Source: Anisakis pegreffii
Taxonomy: Eukaryota > Nematoda > Chromadorea > Rhabditida > Anisakidae
Assembly: GCA_035041965.1 (NCBI GenBank)
Contig: JAPYMA010000487.1
Location: forward strand, 1 to 64,000
Direction of reading: 5' to 3'
DNA: 64,000 nt
Shown here piece by piece: positions 13,001 through 28,000 of the stretch; within the stretch, counting starts at the first letter, position 1, and each line of letters begins with the position of its first letter. The position numbers were made by a program, and so were the translations under genes. The notes under the pieces are model-generated. The model was not told the origin of the DNA and did not search any database. It was given only the letters and a program-made list of their open reading frames with translations.

Positions 13001-16000
13001 AAATATTGGTTGGAATTCATCATGATCTTGTTCGATTCATTAGTTGCTCGATTGATATGAAGGATTGTTGGAATAGTGCGATAGAATGAATCTCTTTGAA
13101 GTGTTCAGTGATTAACACATTGACGCATCTTTGAAGTGCATTACGTACTGGTTTAAAAGGATTACCTTTCATTTGCACTTAGCGATGGCGAGTATTTATG
13201 AGCTGACGGTATCATAAGGATCATCGTTATCATCATCACCGAATATTGCGATTCAGTTCGGTTTTTGCAAGGAATGCTTTTAGAGGTGTTGTGCTGTTCG
13301 GAGATTTAATTGTTAATGTGATACTGGAAAGATATTTGAAGCATGAAAGCCCTTAATTATATCTAAGTTCTTATTGATTCTTTGTGTAGCAGTTTCAGTC
13401 ATCCCCTTGATACTCATCAATCGTATATGTCATTTGCGTGTACTCTGCGAGAAAACAGCAAGGAACTGACGTGTTTGAGTGACACACTCGTTAGCGAACT
13501 CATTCGTCAGTTGTTGTGTTGTTGATATTCGTACGGCAATTATCAAATTGATTTATGAGCAAAAATTATCACCACATTGATTCATTCGAATCTTTGTGAA
13601 CTATCCGAATTCATTGTTTTTCAATCATATTGCATTATTTCCAACAAAAACGAAACGTCAACAAATCACCCAATCCAAATCGAGAAAGTTAAGAGAGTGT
13701 ATTAACCTTTCAAGAACCTCTTATTATGGTAGTTCTCACGCTCTCTCTAACATATAGCAATGCGAATCCCTCTTTTTTTCTAGCAATATGTTCCATAAAA
13801 AGCAGAAGAAAATTTAAGGAATATGTCTCCAGTGCTCATGATTCTTCTTTAGTAGTTTCTATAGAATCGATTCGTTCTGATGAGACACGCATTATGAAAG
13901 CATTATGGAACATTCATTGAGGAAAAATTTAAAGAAAAATCAGTGAACAATGATCTGCCAGCCCTTTCTCAATACTCTTCTGAAACGATCAAATTCTCCG
14001 AGAGGAAAATGTTTTCGCCCTCCTATAAGATCCACTCTGTCTTAATGACTTCATTAGAACATTCACTCATTCCCATCAGTCAATTATTATTAATGTTGTA
14101 AGCAAGTCTTTTTAATAAGACATAAATGGCTTCAAACGGAGAATCGTTTTCCATTTAAGTGAAGGTTGAATATTGTTTTGACGAGTCATCACTTAATATT
14201 TGTTTCTTTTTGGGAAGAAGCGCAATCGTTGTTAATATCCCCATTGTGCGCTCTAGGCAGTTGTTTCGTTCGAACGAACATGTAATTTGTAAAGTGCTGA
14301 ATGACATCAATTATGATCAATGCATCTGTTGATTTAAGAGGTCATTCTATTCGCACACTAAAAGTTTCGTTCTTTTCACTTATTCATTTGTTCACATCGT
14401 CTTACGTATTTACTTCCTGCTTTCAACTCGTACGAATGTCATAATAGTACAAATCATTTGAACATGTGTAGTTAATAATGCTCTCGTGTTAAACTTTTCA
14501 TCCAGTGAACGCAATCATTCCTGTCTTCTCGTAAATATATTTGACGAACATGCTGAAGGCAATTTCAGCATTGACTGATTCATAGATTGCCGCATAACAC
14601 AATCAAAATACGCAGTAACATTGCAATGGAATCAAACATTTCGTTACAACAAATAAATGAAAGCAAAATATGAATAAGAGTAAATGCATATATATTACAA
14701 ACTTGAATAGCACTCAAATCAACTCATAAGAATGTTTCACGCATCGAATCAACGAAAATTGACTCGTCAAATGGAATTGCTGCCGAATGACACTGACCAC
14801 TTGGTGACGAGCGATCACTGATGTGATTCGAATTATCGTTGGGTGCAGCACAGTCGAGTAGTGATGCTGACTGAGATGTTGACATTGTTTTATCGACATT
14901 TTTCGTCAGTTCACTTAGTTCTTCCATGGAGAATGTTTTCGATCTGAAATGACCATATGTGTGTATTTATCTTCGTTATTACCAACCAGCTTAGTATAGG
15001 CCCTTTCTCTTACTGGTTTATATCCGCTTGCTTCAACACCTGTGCAAGCAGCACTTACGATATCAAGTGAACGTATCAATCAACGATCACTCAGCTAGTG
15101 ACGACGACAAACGATTCGAAAGTTATGGATAAATGTTGACTTGTTTGATAATGCGTTAATGCGCAATTTTGGTCAAATTCACTGCTATCCTCAAACAATA
15201 CACGTGCTCTTCGGTTGTTGATACCATCCGCAGTATCCACCGGAGAAACTAAGATATTGACACATCTGTGAAGTGGATTTTTAGGATCACGTCTAAGATT
15301 CGCTACAATGCCAGTCTTGTGACTACAATACTCAAGTTATTGCTACGCTCTAAGCAATTCTTCTTAAAAGAATCACAAGAACGTTTCAAATTGTACACTC
15401 TTAACGTATACACCAAAATGATTCTTTTTAGCTGCATCCATATGGTGGTCAAGGGTGATTTGGATAGGGACTCATTTTGAAAATTATACGAAAGAAAACA
15501 TACCGTTTCATACTGTTGAGGTATTTGTTAGAATCATGAGAGCGTTGCTGTAGCGGTTCTGACTGAACATCACAGTGAGTGTCCACTGAATGAGAGTTTT
15601 GTTGATGATGATTTATTTGAATTTGCCTCTTTTCGAAATGTTGAGATCGGTTTGTATCAACTATTTTCTTCTTCTTTTTGTTATTACTATTGTTGTTGTT
15701 GTTATCGTTAGCACTTCTCTTATAAGTGCTACTGATCACAGTAGAATGGATATATTTCTTGCATATCAATGGGCGCCGTTCGCTGAACGTCATCGATGTT
15801 GCTCTCCTGTTGCTGCTACATCGTATGTTGCTATCGGACGGTGAATCCTTGCGATACTCACTTCTGGTACTACTCGTATTCGTACTACAATGCTCCCCAT
15901 TTCGAAGTATTCCTATTGCTGCTGTTCGCTCCACGTTCGACCTTAATTTCTTAATTAGCAGTTCAATCAAGAAAGTCAGTCGCTCAACTGCAAAGAGTTA

Positions 16001-19000
16001 CTCAGTCTGCTGTTTCATTCAAAGTTCGTCTCATAATGGTAACTCTGATGCCGTTGACAGTTGTAATGAAGGTGATGAAGATGGTGGAAACTATAACAAT
16101 GAATGGGTATTGAACGAGGAACTGCTGATGACGGGTAATGAATAATTAGCTGTATTTTTAAAGAGTTACCATGTGTAGGTGTCGTAGGGAAGAGCGGTAT
16201 TATTGCGGGAATAATTGATGCTTCCAAATTCACGTAAGGGATGTAGGCATTGACATCGAATGATGCGAAGAAACGCTTGTCGGAACCGTCTAAAATTAAC
16301 TTCGAATTCGGTTGTTGTTTGAGTTCTTGAGATTTTTGACGAAATGTTGTTAAGCGATTTTGAACAGTTTTGAATGAGATTAGTGTAGTGGTTCACTGAA
16401 GTGACATGCATCAATAACATGTACTACAGCGCCAATTAGTGAAAATATAGAAGAGTGTAAGGTGAAATTCGAAGTAACCTGTTGAATATGGTATAAATTA
16501 AGGGATTGATTGTGCTCGAAACATAACCAAGCCATAAAAATAATGAGGCTACACTCGGCGGTGCCGCACATCGATTACCACAAAAGCCCAATGCGAAATT
16601 TGCGGCAAAAAATGGTGTCCAACAAACGAAAAAACAGCCAAATACAACAGCGAGCACCCGTGTTGCCTTAAGTAGACTTATTTACTGAAATCAGAAAAAA
16701 ATTCTATTGAAGGAGCCATTTGAGCACAAAGAATAAATTCGATTTTTCGAATTGGCATTTGAGGGGGGATAGAATGTTAATGAGCGATGGTGAATGTTTG
16801 ATAGGCGACGGGTATCGTGATGATGTCAACGGTTTCATATTCATTCATTCTCGTGCACTGTTCGATGCTGTACGAGTCTTATTTGCAGTTTGCCGTTTAG
16901 AGTCACATTTCAAAACAGTTTAAGGAGCAATGCGCTTATTTATGTATCCGTACCATCCAGCACTAGATTTCATCATCATCGGGGTGTGTTCATTCAATTT
17001 CAGATATTTGTTTGTTTATTTATTGAGTTTCTTCGGGGCGTGGTGAATGATTCGCATGTGTATCATTTAATTTAATGATGTACATTTGATTCAGTTAATG
17101 AACATCACTCTCAAATTGTTTGTATTCAGTTGAATTGTGTCATTTAATTAAGTTCGATTTAGATTACATTTGACTGAATACAATCGGCAGACTGCAATCG
17201 CATGAATTGTTTTACTTGATTCATAGTTGGGAGGAAACTCGCAATTTGAGGAATTACTGAAAGAATATGAGAGTGGATTGAGTCATTAATGTACGTTAAT
17301 TTACTCACTCAAAAACAACATTAATGAAACTGTTTACCACTTACATAGAACTTGTTATATCGTAGAGAATGCAAGCTGATTTATTTGCAAAATCAATTTT
17401 AATCTTTTGATCGAGATTTTAATCTTTAGAGATAATGAATTTAGAGATAATCTTTAGACCAGCAAAATTTCTTCCGATAATGAATGCGACTGATTGGAAT
17501 CGGACTCAGAATTGATTTAATTTATTAGTGTCGTCAAATGAGGCGGCAGGAGATACTGAAGAGACGTTAGTATTGGGTATTTGGTGATTTGATTGGTGAT
17601 TGTTGCGACAAAAGGGGTTTTGTCTGAAAAGAATGGGTGGATAGCAATGCATAAAGAACGAGATTGACGTGGCACGTCAATTATAAATGACCAAAGATTG
17701 TTATTATTACGATTATAGCGTAACATATTGGCTCTAAAAAGCTTTAGGGATATAGGTGTGTATGCGTGTTTGTGACACACACACACATATGAGAAGAAGA
17801 CAACTGCAAAAAAGACGATTTGTTATTATTATTACCTTGCGCTCATTGGCAAGCTCTTGACTGGTTGTTTGTAGCGAGTTGCGTATACTCAAACGACATG
17901 CCAACGAGTAGATGACCGATGTGGAGTGCTGTTTGAGCCGTTTCAATTTGCTCGTTTTGGGCTGAACAAATTTTTGACTATTATTATTATGTAGAAAAAC
18001 AAAAACATCAATGAATACAACTGAACACAGTCACTGCGTTTTGTTCACATAATAGGTTTTTTCTTATAATGATTGCATTAAGTCCTCACAGTCAGCCAAC
18101 AGCAATCACTCAGTCAATTTAAATTGATAACGATAATGATAGAAAGTAAAAACAAAGAATTTACAAAGCAAGCCACTGAAGTGACGATGTGGGAATCGGA
18201 GCGCAACGAAGAGGCTAATCTTATAAAATATCTTGAATAAATTTTATGGGCCAGATTAAAATAAACGATTCTAGTGAATAGCGTTCTGTGCTTCTGAAGA
18301 GCCGTACAATCTGTAGGCTGAGAAAATAGCAATGATAATAGTTTTAAGCATAAGGTTGAGCTGCCTCTCTTTGATTTTACATCAGCAGGTAAGTGTGCAG
18401 CTTAATTTCATTTGCTTAGTCATTGATTCGGAGCGATGAGTGATCAAAGAATCTCGCATTATTTAATAATGACTGAGTCATTACATCCTCTTCGTTGTAT
18501 CGTTGGAATTTTTGTTCAAAAAACTGCTGATTTGGTTTCTTTCGAATCCAGTCTTGAATTCAGTTATTTATTTTGTGTAAATTTATCGTATTTGAATGGT
18601 AGAAATGCAATGAAGCGATATTGATAAATAAGTTAACTGCGAAAAATATTCAATTTGGGTGATGGTAATCTTGCATCGCCGAAAAATGATTCGTAACGCA
18701 TCGTTTGTCTGTTCTTCTTCTTTGCAGTTTTTTCAGAAAGCAAAAAAAAAATTCTCAATAATTCTCTTTTTGAGTTCAGTGGAAGAGAACATTGGATTAG
18801 TGTCGTAATTTTTTGTCATTATTACTTTTGTTGTTATTATCGTTGTCTTGCATGCAGTGACCGTTCCCATTTTCATTACTCAATACTTCTGTTCTCAATG
18901 AACAAAGAAAAGTGATAAGAACCAACCGCATTTTGCTTGTCCACTGACGAAGTGATCAATTGGAATTCATCCTCACTAAATAATGGAGGTGTAGTGATTC

Positions 19001-22000
19001 GGAATGATGAATAACTACTCGCGTTCGTAGCACTTCTGTGCAGTGTTCCGTTCGGAAATCTGTAATTCCTTTTTTGTCACTTGAGAATTCAAAAGTTCAA
19101 CAAATTTGATTCTGTGATGGTAGGACGGACGGACGGACGGACCGGACTCACTCTCTAGTGACATTCAACTAGAGATATTCATGTATGATCGCTTTTAATT
19201 GAGTGTTTAAAATCACCGATCGACTCTCAACAATTCATCGCCCTTTTCTAAATCTAATTCAGATCAAAATCTCGAATTCATTGTTAGGGAAGTTGAGTTT
19301 AAGTGTTATTTTGGTATTGAATGAGTGAATAAATGATTGGTTGAATAATAAGCATACGGTGCCGCATGGGAAGTGGCAAGTTTGCGATGTATCAACGTGC
19401 GTCGCAATCCGTTGGAACGAGCGTTGACACGTTGCGATAGCTGAGACGCTTGTTTGTTGAGCAGAGTGGTGGTTTTGACGTATGTGACAACCATGATTAT
19501 GAACGGAATCAAGAACGCGAACGTTGAGCCGTAAACCATGTAGTAACGATTCGATATGGCGCACGTGTTGTCCTGTAGAATGTTGGTTGGATCGTAGAGT
19601 GCAGCTACTGCGATCGGACACGAGATTAGCACTGTGATCAACCAGACGAACGCGATTTTCATGGTGGTGATCGTGGGTGATTGATGACGAATCTTGAGCG
19701 GTTTCGATATGCCCAGAAAACGATCGAGCGAGATCATGGACATGTGCACGATACTTGCCGTGCACAGGAATACATCCGAATACACGTACAGTAAACACAT
19801 TGAAAAACTCCATGTCCATACACCTGAAAGGCGTTTGTTGGAGAAGTTTTTGGGTTGATTCATCATAAAAATACTGTTAATATCCCTGACGACATTGAAA
19901 ATAATTATGTTGGTGGGGGGGGGCGACATATAGTTGCGTTTTGCTTATTAAATATCCTAATTGGCTGTCGCTGAAATTAGCCATGCCTGATAAATGAAAC
20001 GATCAACTGATTCGATAAGAAAGTATATCGCTTCCGAAATGAATTCATTCCATCTGGGAAAAATAATAGGACTCAGTTGAACTGGACTGTGAGTATATGA
20101 TCTCAGCACTGGTATTTTATTGCATTTGCACACAAGTCTCATCATCATTTCTCAATGAAAAGTTTTCAAAGTAATTAAAGCTGAACAATCGTTTGAATGT
20201 GTTTTATTTGTTTTGTAAATTAACGTTCTAGGAAGGTGGTGATTGAAGAGGAATTCGCCTAAAGATTGAATCATTATTCAAGAAACAATCTAATGAAATT
20301 TGTCATAGCTGTTTTTGTTGGAAGGAATGCTTTGGTGAAATATGAGTTTGAGTGTTTATGTATGAGTTGTGTGCTTAGTAATGATATTCTGGTGCAGTGT
20401 TATTATGAGGTAAGTGCTGTCGAGAATGGTTGATGTATGCACACACGTGCAACTTCTATGCAACTGCACTCTTGTCGACATTGCTGAGCACTAATCCAAT
20501 TATGCAAACACTTCATTAGCGCTGATTATCCTCATCGTCTACTTCTCCATCTACTCTGTTGGATTATTTCGTTTGATCACCACAATGAAACAACCTAGAC
20601 TCATCGATTCAACTATTAGCATATGATATGATATCATATCATGTTGATGAGATGTTAGCAAAAGATTAGTGGTGATTGTTTTGAAAGCGTTCAATTACGT
20701 GCTGAAAATGAACGAATTGAAAACGATTTAGTTGGAATGGGATGTGGAAAGAGTGAGTGAAGAGAATGCATAATGTATAAATTAAAGGGAAGAGTAGGCT
20801 TGAAGTGTGCATAATTTAGGTAATGTTCATTGATTAAAATTACTTCAGAGATGCTTCATGAAAACCTCTCATTCTTTTCACAAACATTCTCAAGTGAATT
20901 TCATTTTGTTGCAAACGATTTTTGATCATTTTGAGCGAAAATGAATTGATCTCATTCGTCATTTTCTCGTTCTTCATCAGATGAATGCTTGAGAACATCA
21001 CGGTAGTGGTGTGTACATGCAGAGAATATTCATTTCTGTTTACTGGTACACATACACTGTGGATCATATACTGCAAGTGAACGAATAAACGCATGAATTG
21101 ATTAACTAGCAGCATATTTATGCTCAATGTTCTGCAAGAAAATTTTTGCGTACATCGAAGCAACAAAGTTCAAAAAAAAAGATCGCGATCGTTTCTAATG
21201 GAATTCGGTTGTGTAGGGTAAATATTTAGTCTAAGAAACTTGTATTCTTTTCTTGCTAATCGTTCATAAATGATAGTCTTTCACCCGTCAGTTGCACTGA
21301 ATATTCTTTAATTTATTTGTGATTGATGCACAGCATTCCTCAAATAATTTCTGGCATCGTTGCCGAACACAGTTTTATTTGTTGATGGTTTTCATTTTCA
21401 AAACACCAGCAAGTTTAACGTTCATTCTTTCTTCTGATTCCAAAAATCGTTTCACGAAAACCGTTTTGTTATGAAGAAGATCGATAGGTTCGACGAGGAT
21501 GTATGAAATGTAATGCCTTCAAAAAGTTCGCAGTTGTTATGTTGATCTGTACAATAATGAAACGCCCTTTAAAAATTATTCGAAAATTTTCGCTCTTGAT
21601 GCTGCTTTCTGGGCTCCACGATGATTTTGCACTAAGTCGCGGAAAGGTCGTATGAGGGAAGTCACTGGAAGTTAGTGTGAATCCGAATGAGGATGATTGG
21701 CATGAAAACCCTATGTCATGTTTTATTTTATGACAGGATGGGCAGAATGAGTTAGTTCTCTAGCGGTAAAGAGATCAATGCGAGTGATCTCGTGATCGTG
21801 TAGTCTCCCCAAAAAGGCATTGAACAACTTACCGTGTCGTACTTCGACGAGTAGACCCAACGGCATCACAATACTACAAACGAGGAGATCGGCGAGAGCA
21901 AGTGAAAACAGGAAGTAATTGGTGACGTTGTGTAGGCGACGATCAAAATAAATAGCAATACAGACAAGCAAATTGCCCAACAAACCAACAGCACATAGTA

Positions 22001-25000
22001 GGGGTAAGAGCAAAAGTGCGAGTATGTTCGATGTTTGACGTGTGGTTGACACTTGGACACGGATGTGCGTGAATTGCCACTCGGACATGCGTAATGGTAT
22101 TTGTTGGCTTGAAATTCACAGAACTCAGTGGTTGGTGCTGATACTGAATGTGATCAGCAGTTGCGGTTGGATGAATTCGATGAGAAGACGTGTCGAAAAG
22201 ACCAACTTGTGATCCGCTTTGTGATGCATGCAGATTCAACTTGTGCTGCATTTAATGACGAAAATAAACTGAGTGGCTAGCTGTTGTCAAAGTTTGTTAA
22301 TGCAGTCACTGATCCGACGAAATTTGTTGCTGTTCAGTAGTCAGCAGTGAATAGTACTCTGACCTTTGAAGGAGATGGAATGTAGTTAGTAGCATTGAAA
22401 TTATCAAAGAATTTTATGCACATGCTGCTCATGACGATGCGATTTTTTTATTTGGGTTATGAAAGTTCATTAAGTTGTTGTTGATAGCAAGTCAATGAGG
22501 ACAAAATTGATCCAGCTGACATAGTGATCGTTTGAGAGCAACGAGAAGAGGAGATTTTGGCTGAGACGAATGCCAGAATTAGAAATTGACGCTTAGTAAT
22601 GCTCTTGAGTCGATAAATATTAGAAATTAAATGGAAAACGATTATGGAAGGAAATAATCATAGAAGTCTGGTAATGGGTTTAATGAATGGCTACAATAAA
22701 GATGCTAATAGCGGATGCTTCATGGACAGTACGAGTAGTATCACAGAACAATGTCAGAGGGTAACAAAGTGAGAATCAGCATTCGTTGTGGAGCATGATG
22801 CGTGCATATGGTTATATTCAATCAAGTGAAATACACCGTCTGAATATTATTAGAGTAATGGTGTGTCGTTGATCGACCATGTACCGCCTATTCTGTCGTC
22901 GTTTTATTATAATAATAACAAGCAGCAGACACTCCCTTCAGCAAACGAACCTAGCCTCTAGCCAACAAGTTCACCGCTTCAAACGCATTTCGAATGCACT
23001 TCTGAAGGCGTGGCCAATTCAAAATAAATCTTTTGTTCATTAACAAGAGAATATTTTGATCCTCTTAGTGGCAGCAGCTCAATGCAACATCACATTGATA
23101 TTATCGAGATGAACGTTTCTTTCTTGAACTACCCGTCAGCTCATCTCCTCTTATCACTTCATATCATATCACCAGTTGCGATCGGCACTAATTCGTCATG
23201 TTTCCTTTCTATTTCACCTCAAAATTTACTCCATCTTCACAGTCACTTCCGATCCAGTGATAATTTTTTTGCAAAATAAATTGAAAAAAATCCCGAAATA
23301 AAGAATATCCATTTCTTGTTTCATTCGTGTCGAAAAGTTCGCTGATAATAGTTATTTCTGCGTATAAAAATTCACTTTTCATCCGTGATTTGTTTCAGCA
23401 TCTGTGTCTCATTATTCATCAATTTTCAATTGTTTATATCCAAGTTTTCGTTGTTTTCTGAATGCGGATAATATCTGCTTTCAATGAAATTGTACACTAT
23501 GCGCTATTGAAAGATTTTACTTGGAAATTGAGTCGTTTGTGATCTCAGAAGCGAATGGATAAGTCGCGCAATCGTTTTGCTTTATAGCTTGTAAAAAGAT
23601 GTCTGACCCGCGATTGAAGTTAATTGCCAACTCGCAATTGAGCGTGTCACTGAATAGAGTCAATAAAAGCAATGAATATTCAATAATGTGTCGCTAATAA
23701 GATGCCGTCTCGATGCAATGATCGATGTAATCTTGTCTTTCATTATTAAGCAGTTGTTGTTGTTGTTGAATTCCATAAACGCAAAATAACAATGCCGTCC
23801 GTGCCTTCGACATGCCTTCGTTATTAATTTACTTTCATAAGTAAAAATTCAAATATTCCGGGAAGTTTGTCTGCGACAATTTGCATTTGCCAATTGAACG
23901 CATCACTGATTCAGTGTATTTACTGTAAATGTTGAGTGCTTTCTTGCAAGCTTGCTTGCTGTTGATTCGGATATTGCTTTAGTCGGATAATATTCATTTC
24001 GAAATTTGATTATTTCTTGCGTGCGTTTTTCTTGTTGTTGTTGAAGCATTGACCATTTTCGCGTGGTGAAATAGATTCTCAGGCTGCGTAAATGGGATAA
24101 AATTTATTTCATTCGCATATTCCCGCAGAGGTTTTTATTGAGTTATTTATTGTGATATTATGAAGTATTCTGTGGAGTTTTTACAGTTAGTATGTTATTT
24201 CAGTGACGCAGAACAATGCCTCAGTTATACGGGAATGTTAGTGGAGCATTTCAATGCGCATGTTCGATATGGTGCCGCAATGGCGCTAGGAATTTCGTGT
24301 GCTGGTTCTGGATATAAGGTTTGTAATTGATGAATTGTTTTTCATTTTTTGTTTTTAATCCGATCAATCTTTTCAAGTGTGTGAATTAATGGTGATTTCA
24401 AAATTGCAATTGTATGAAAAGCTTGGCGCAGAGCAAGCTTTCGGAACGCTGTTTGAATTGAAATCGAATTTTTATGTGTTCGTGTGGTCAGTGAATAGCT
24501 GTTTATTTCATTTATTAGCTTCTGTAGTTGTGATTATTCAGTTGATTGATTTTGCTAACTTTTCGCAGCCATTTCTTTGACCGTACTTTGTACTCAACCG
24601 AACAGCAAACTTTCAAAATCATAATCCTTTATCAAAATTTGCGTTCGTTCGTTCCTGGTCTAGGCAGATTCAAAATGGATTCACAGTTGATTTTGATCTC
24701 GGCAACCGTTCACTATTCTTGCTCATCGTCGTAAAAAGAATAGTGAATGCGATTTATGACGAAAGGAAATGATATCATTTATGAACGCGCTTTATTGTGC
24801 ACTAAATGCCATTTATCACGTCTGAACTCGTTTTTGTTTTTATCGAAGGCCGTCTCAAATTTACACTCAAAAATTAATGGTCTGTTCATCGATTTCGGAC
24901 GATTTACTCGAGTTGGGTGCGATCATTCGCTTTTTGATGCCAACTAAAAACATAGTTTTTGTGGAAAGTTATCCATCTTAACGGTCATCGTGATTTTTAC

Positions 25001-28000
25001 TTACGGGAACTGATTTCTTGAGTTTGAGTTGAACCGTTTAATTCAAGATCATTAGTCGTTCGTCGAACTCAACATTTCGTTGGTTTCATTTGAAGTGTTC
25101 ACCACAGCTGTTCAACATGATTGTTGTTTTCGTTGTCCTTTCATAATGTTACCATCTTTTTTAGCTATTATTTTTTGCCACAAATAGCATTTGTCGATCA
25201 CTAGTCGTCGTTAATTTTCAGTAAATGAGATTATTTCTTTGCCATCAAAATGGACTAATCTGAATAAGTACATTTGCTCCATTTTTAATTTCTATCGAAT
25301 GAGATATTTTCGTATGCACTATGTGATTGCCGTTTATTTGGACATTTATTGCTCTAATCAGGCTGTACCTACCCGTCGTAAATGCTGTTTCATAGATTCA
25401 TTTGCATTTATCCATTAAAAAATTCTTCAAATTCGACGCGTTTTAAAATTTTAGTTGAAAGTCTTGAAGAGTGCCATTTAAGATTGTTATTGGATTGTGA
25501 GAATGTGTGCATGTAGGTGTGTGTAGATTATTGCATGTAGGTGTATGGGTCCAGTGAAGTGAAAGGTTTGCCGGAAGATCGCCATAAGAAAAACGTGTAT
25601 TGCTCAGTCATGTGTTGAATCGGATTCATCGAAACCAAAATGATCGAATTTAGCAGTAATCATCGAGAGAAAATTGTATAACGCATTTAGAACGATTACT
25701 GAATAAGTGAATTGGTATTTGCATCGCCTTTTGTCGTGATTGCAGCAATCATGCATATCTTATTATGTCTTATCTGATTGCGAGAGATAATCTGCAGCTT
25801 ATGATGACAGACTATTTCAACTCTTTGTGAAATTATCCGTAAAATACGCTCTTGTTGTTGCGATTTTCGAATATGCATTTGATGCACTGCTTGCTCGAGA
25901 TTTTTTTCGAAAATTGAAGGAAGTCATCAATGTTGACCGAGGATTTTTGAGACTTCCGTTGAGTGTGGATTTCGTGCATTGTTACTGAAAAGTCCGGATG
26001 CTTTTATAAAAGAACACTTTCTATTCGAGAATAATTCTATCCGTTGGGTTCGAAAGAACGTTCCTTGTTTGTTTTCGCGTACTGAGACACACAAATGTGA
26101 TCAAATTTCATTCATCTTCTTAAAAACAATGAAAATTTATAAGTCATCCTTTTCGTTGGTTGGTGTTTCCTGGAGAACGAAGAAAAGTGGCTACCGTGAA
26201 AATGTCCGGAACAAAGATGGGGTTCCCGAAATTCCTCGTTCCCTGTGCAGCACACCACTATTCATCGCTTGATGTTGGGTTTCCGGGAAATCAAACTTGA
26301 TCTACTACTCATTGACAGAGACTGTTTGTTTACGTTTTTTTTTTTGACCGTAGCAATGATTAACATCGTTTTCATTACTGTTACTGCAGTTGAGAGGAGA
26401 GGAAATCTAGTTCGAGGTCAACAAGAAATAATTTCTCGTTTCATTGTTTCAGTACGGATTAATAAAGGTAAACATGTGTTGGATAATGTGTTGACTTCTT
26501 GAGTTTGTCATTAATAGTCTATGTTGATGCATAGTTGCATTCGCATTTCTGTATTTTGATTGTTTGTGAATGTGATCGATGCCACTCGAACGCATATTAT
26601 TCAGATTTGCGCTCGTTTTTCAGTGATGACAACACAACCAACAAACAATTTCTGTGTTGTATCTTCATTACTGAATTATCAGCTGATTTTTAAACACCAA
26701 TAGTGTCGCTTTTTTTGTGGTGATATGACAGACAGACAAATTACAAGCTGAATTCGAGTGCGTACTTGAATTTTCGGAATGAATTCTTTTTTTTTCGAAC
26801 AGACGGGGAATCTGCCTGCCGTTTGTTTACAGATTTCGCAAAGCACCTCTTCAGTTTTTTATTTCAAAATCATTTTCTTCCTAAACACAGCCACATTGCG
26901 CATAATCGTCTTCTCAAGAATCACAAAATTAGTATTTCTAATTGATGAAATGAGCGCATAATGTTGATTTGTGATGTTTTATCAAATTTGATAGATGTGT
27001 TGGGGGGAATGGGGAGGCTGTCGGCGAATTATGGAGAAATGTGCAGAAAGTGACATACGAGTACGATGAAGTTTTGTTGTTAACTGATTGTGAGACTTAT
27101 TGACCAAAAACGTCGTCACAAATGGTGATTGTCGAACAACAGTGTTCTGTCTCAGCAAATGATCACTATCAATAAAACAAACAATTAGCTGGAGTTGAGA
27201 AGAAAGCGATCTGAAATGAATGTTTTGCTAATGATTGTGAAAGGATTGATAGCGAGAAGGATGAGTGGATAGATATGTGGATGGGTTGATGATTACTTGG
27301 TGGATTGATGAGGCAGACTTAATGTGCTGCAATTATTGCTGAAAGTACGCTTTCACGTTCGATTGCGTGCATCCAATCACTTTCAAAATGAGATTTCTTT
27401 TATGTGAGACTTTTATTTGGTTTTTGCTTGAAGACTCAGTGAGAGAAGCTCTCGGCAAATCACTAAATGAAGGAACCTTTCTATTAAAAAAAAACAAACA
27501 AACACTAAATCCGCAATATCACATCATTATTATTGTTATCATCACTATTTGCATTACTGCCATCATATTTTATGTCAAATAAACTGTAAAACTGATATTT
27601 TATGATTGATTCGAGAGCATAAAGTCTGATTTTGCGATAAGTTCGTAACGTAACGGTGAAATTTCGCGAGGTTCTGAAATTTACGAGGTCGGCACTCACA
27701 ACAGCATTTGCTTGTTCTTTCAATCAGTCTGAGAATTCGAATAGTGAACAGTTTTCGTAGATATCGGATAAGAACGAAGACTTGCGTGTACTGTTCATCG
27801 TGATAACTGATGTTATCGCCGCATGACTGTTGTCATTGTTTGGCTATTTGAGAGCGACTCGATGAGGAAAAACTTACTTGCTCATTGCACATCTGCAGAG
27901 AACATAGTTAATATTGTCATACTCGTCATAACTTACTTTCAAAAATCTTGCAGCGAACAATAATTCTCATATAATCCTCATCATTATTACATATGACGTG

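Larger units (their letters stand above)
12236..24203 (+). other. rpn-2 intron 12, 11,968 bp, host of a nested gene
   Basis: The donor GTTAGT follows codon-phase-2 AA and the acceptor TTTCAG supplies the missing T of an Asn codon. The join restores the Rpn2 repeat region without gap. The antisense receptor gene occupies 14724-22088. The flanks 12.3-14.7 kb and 22.1-24.2 kb show no coding sequence I can support. The latter should contain the receptor promoter. Confidence 0.9.

Noticed and set aside
15449..15970. Long minus-strand frame that looks like an Asn/Lys-rich independent gene
   Set aside because: Phase and splice sites place 15941-15504 as the seventh exon of the receptor gene, joined to helix 8 upstream and to the ETFL exon downstream.
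16667..16685. Stronger CAG acceptor just before receptor exon 5
   Set aside because: Using it would place TAA in frame immediately. The AAG acceptor at 16667 preserves the conserved ERKATR junction.
21943..22251. Alternative N-terminal frame upstream of receptor exon 1
   Set aside because: It overlaps TM1 in the wrong frame, and I see no donor that would join it in phase. The TM1 frame is clearly the conserved one.
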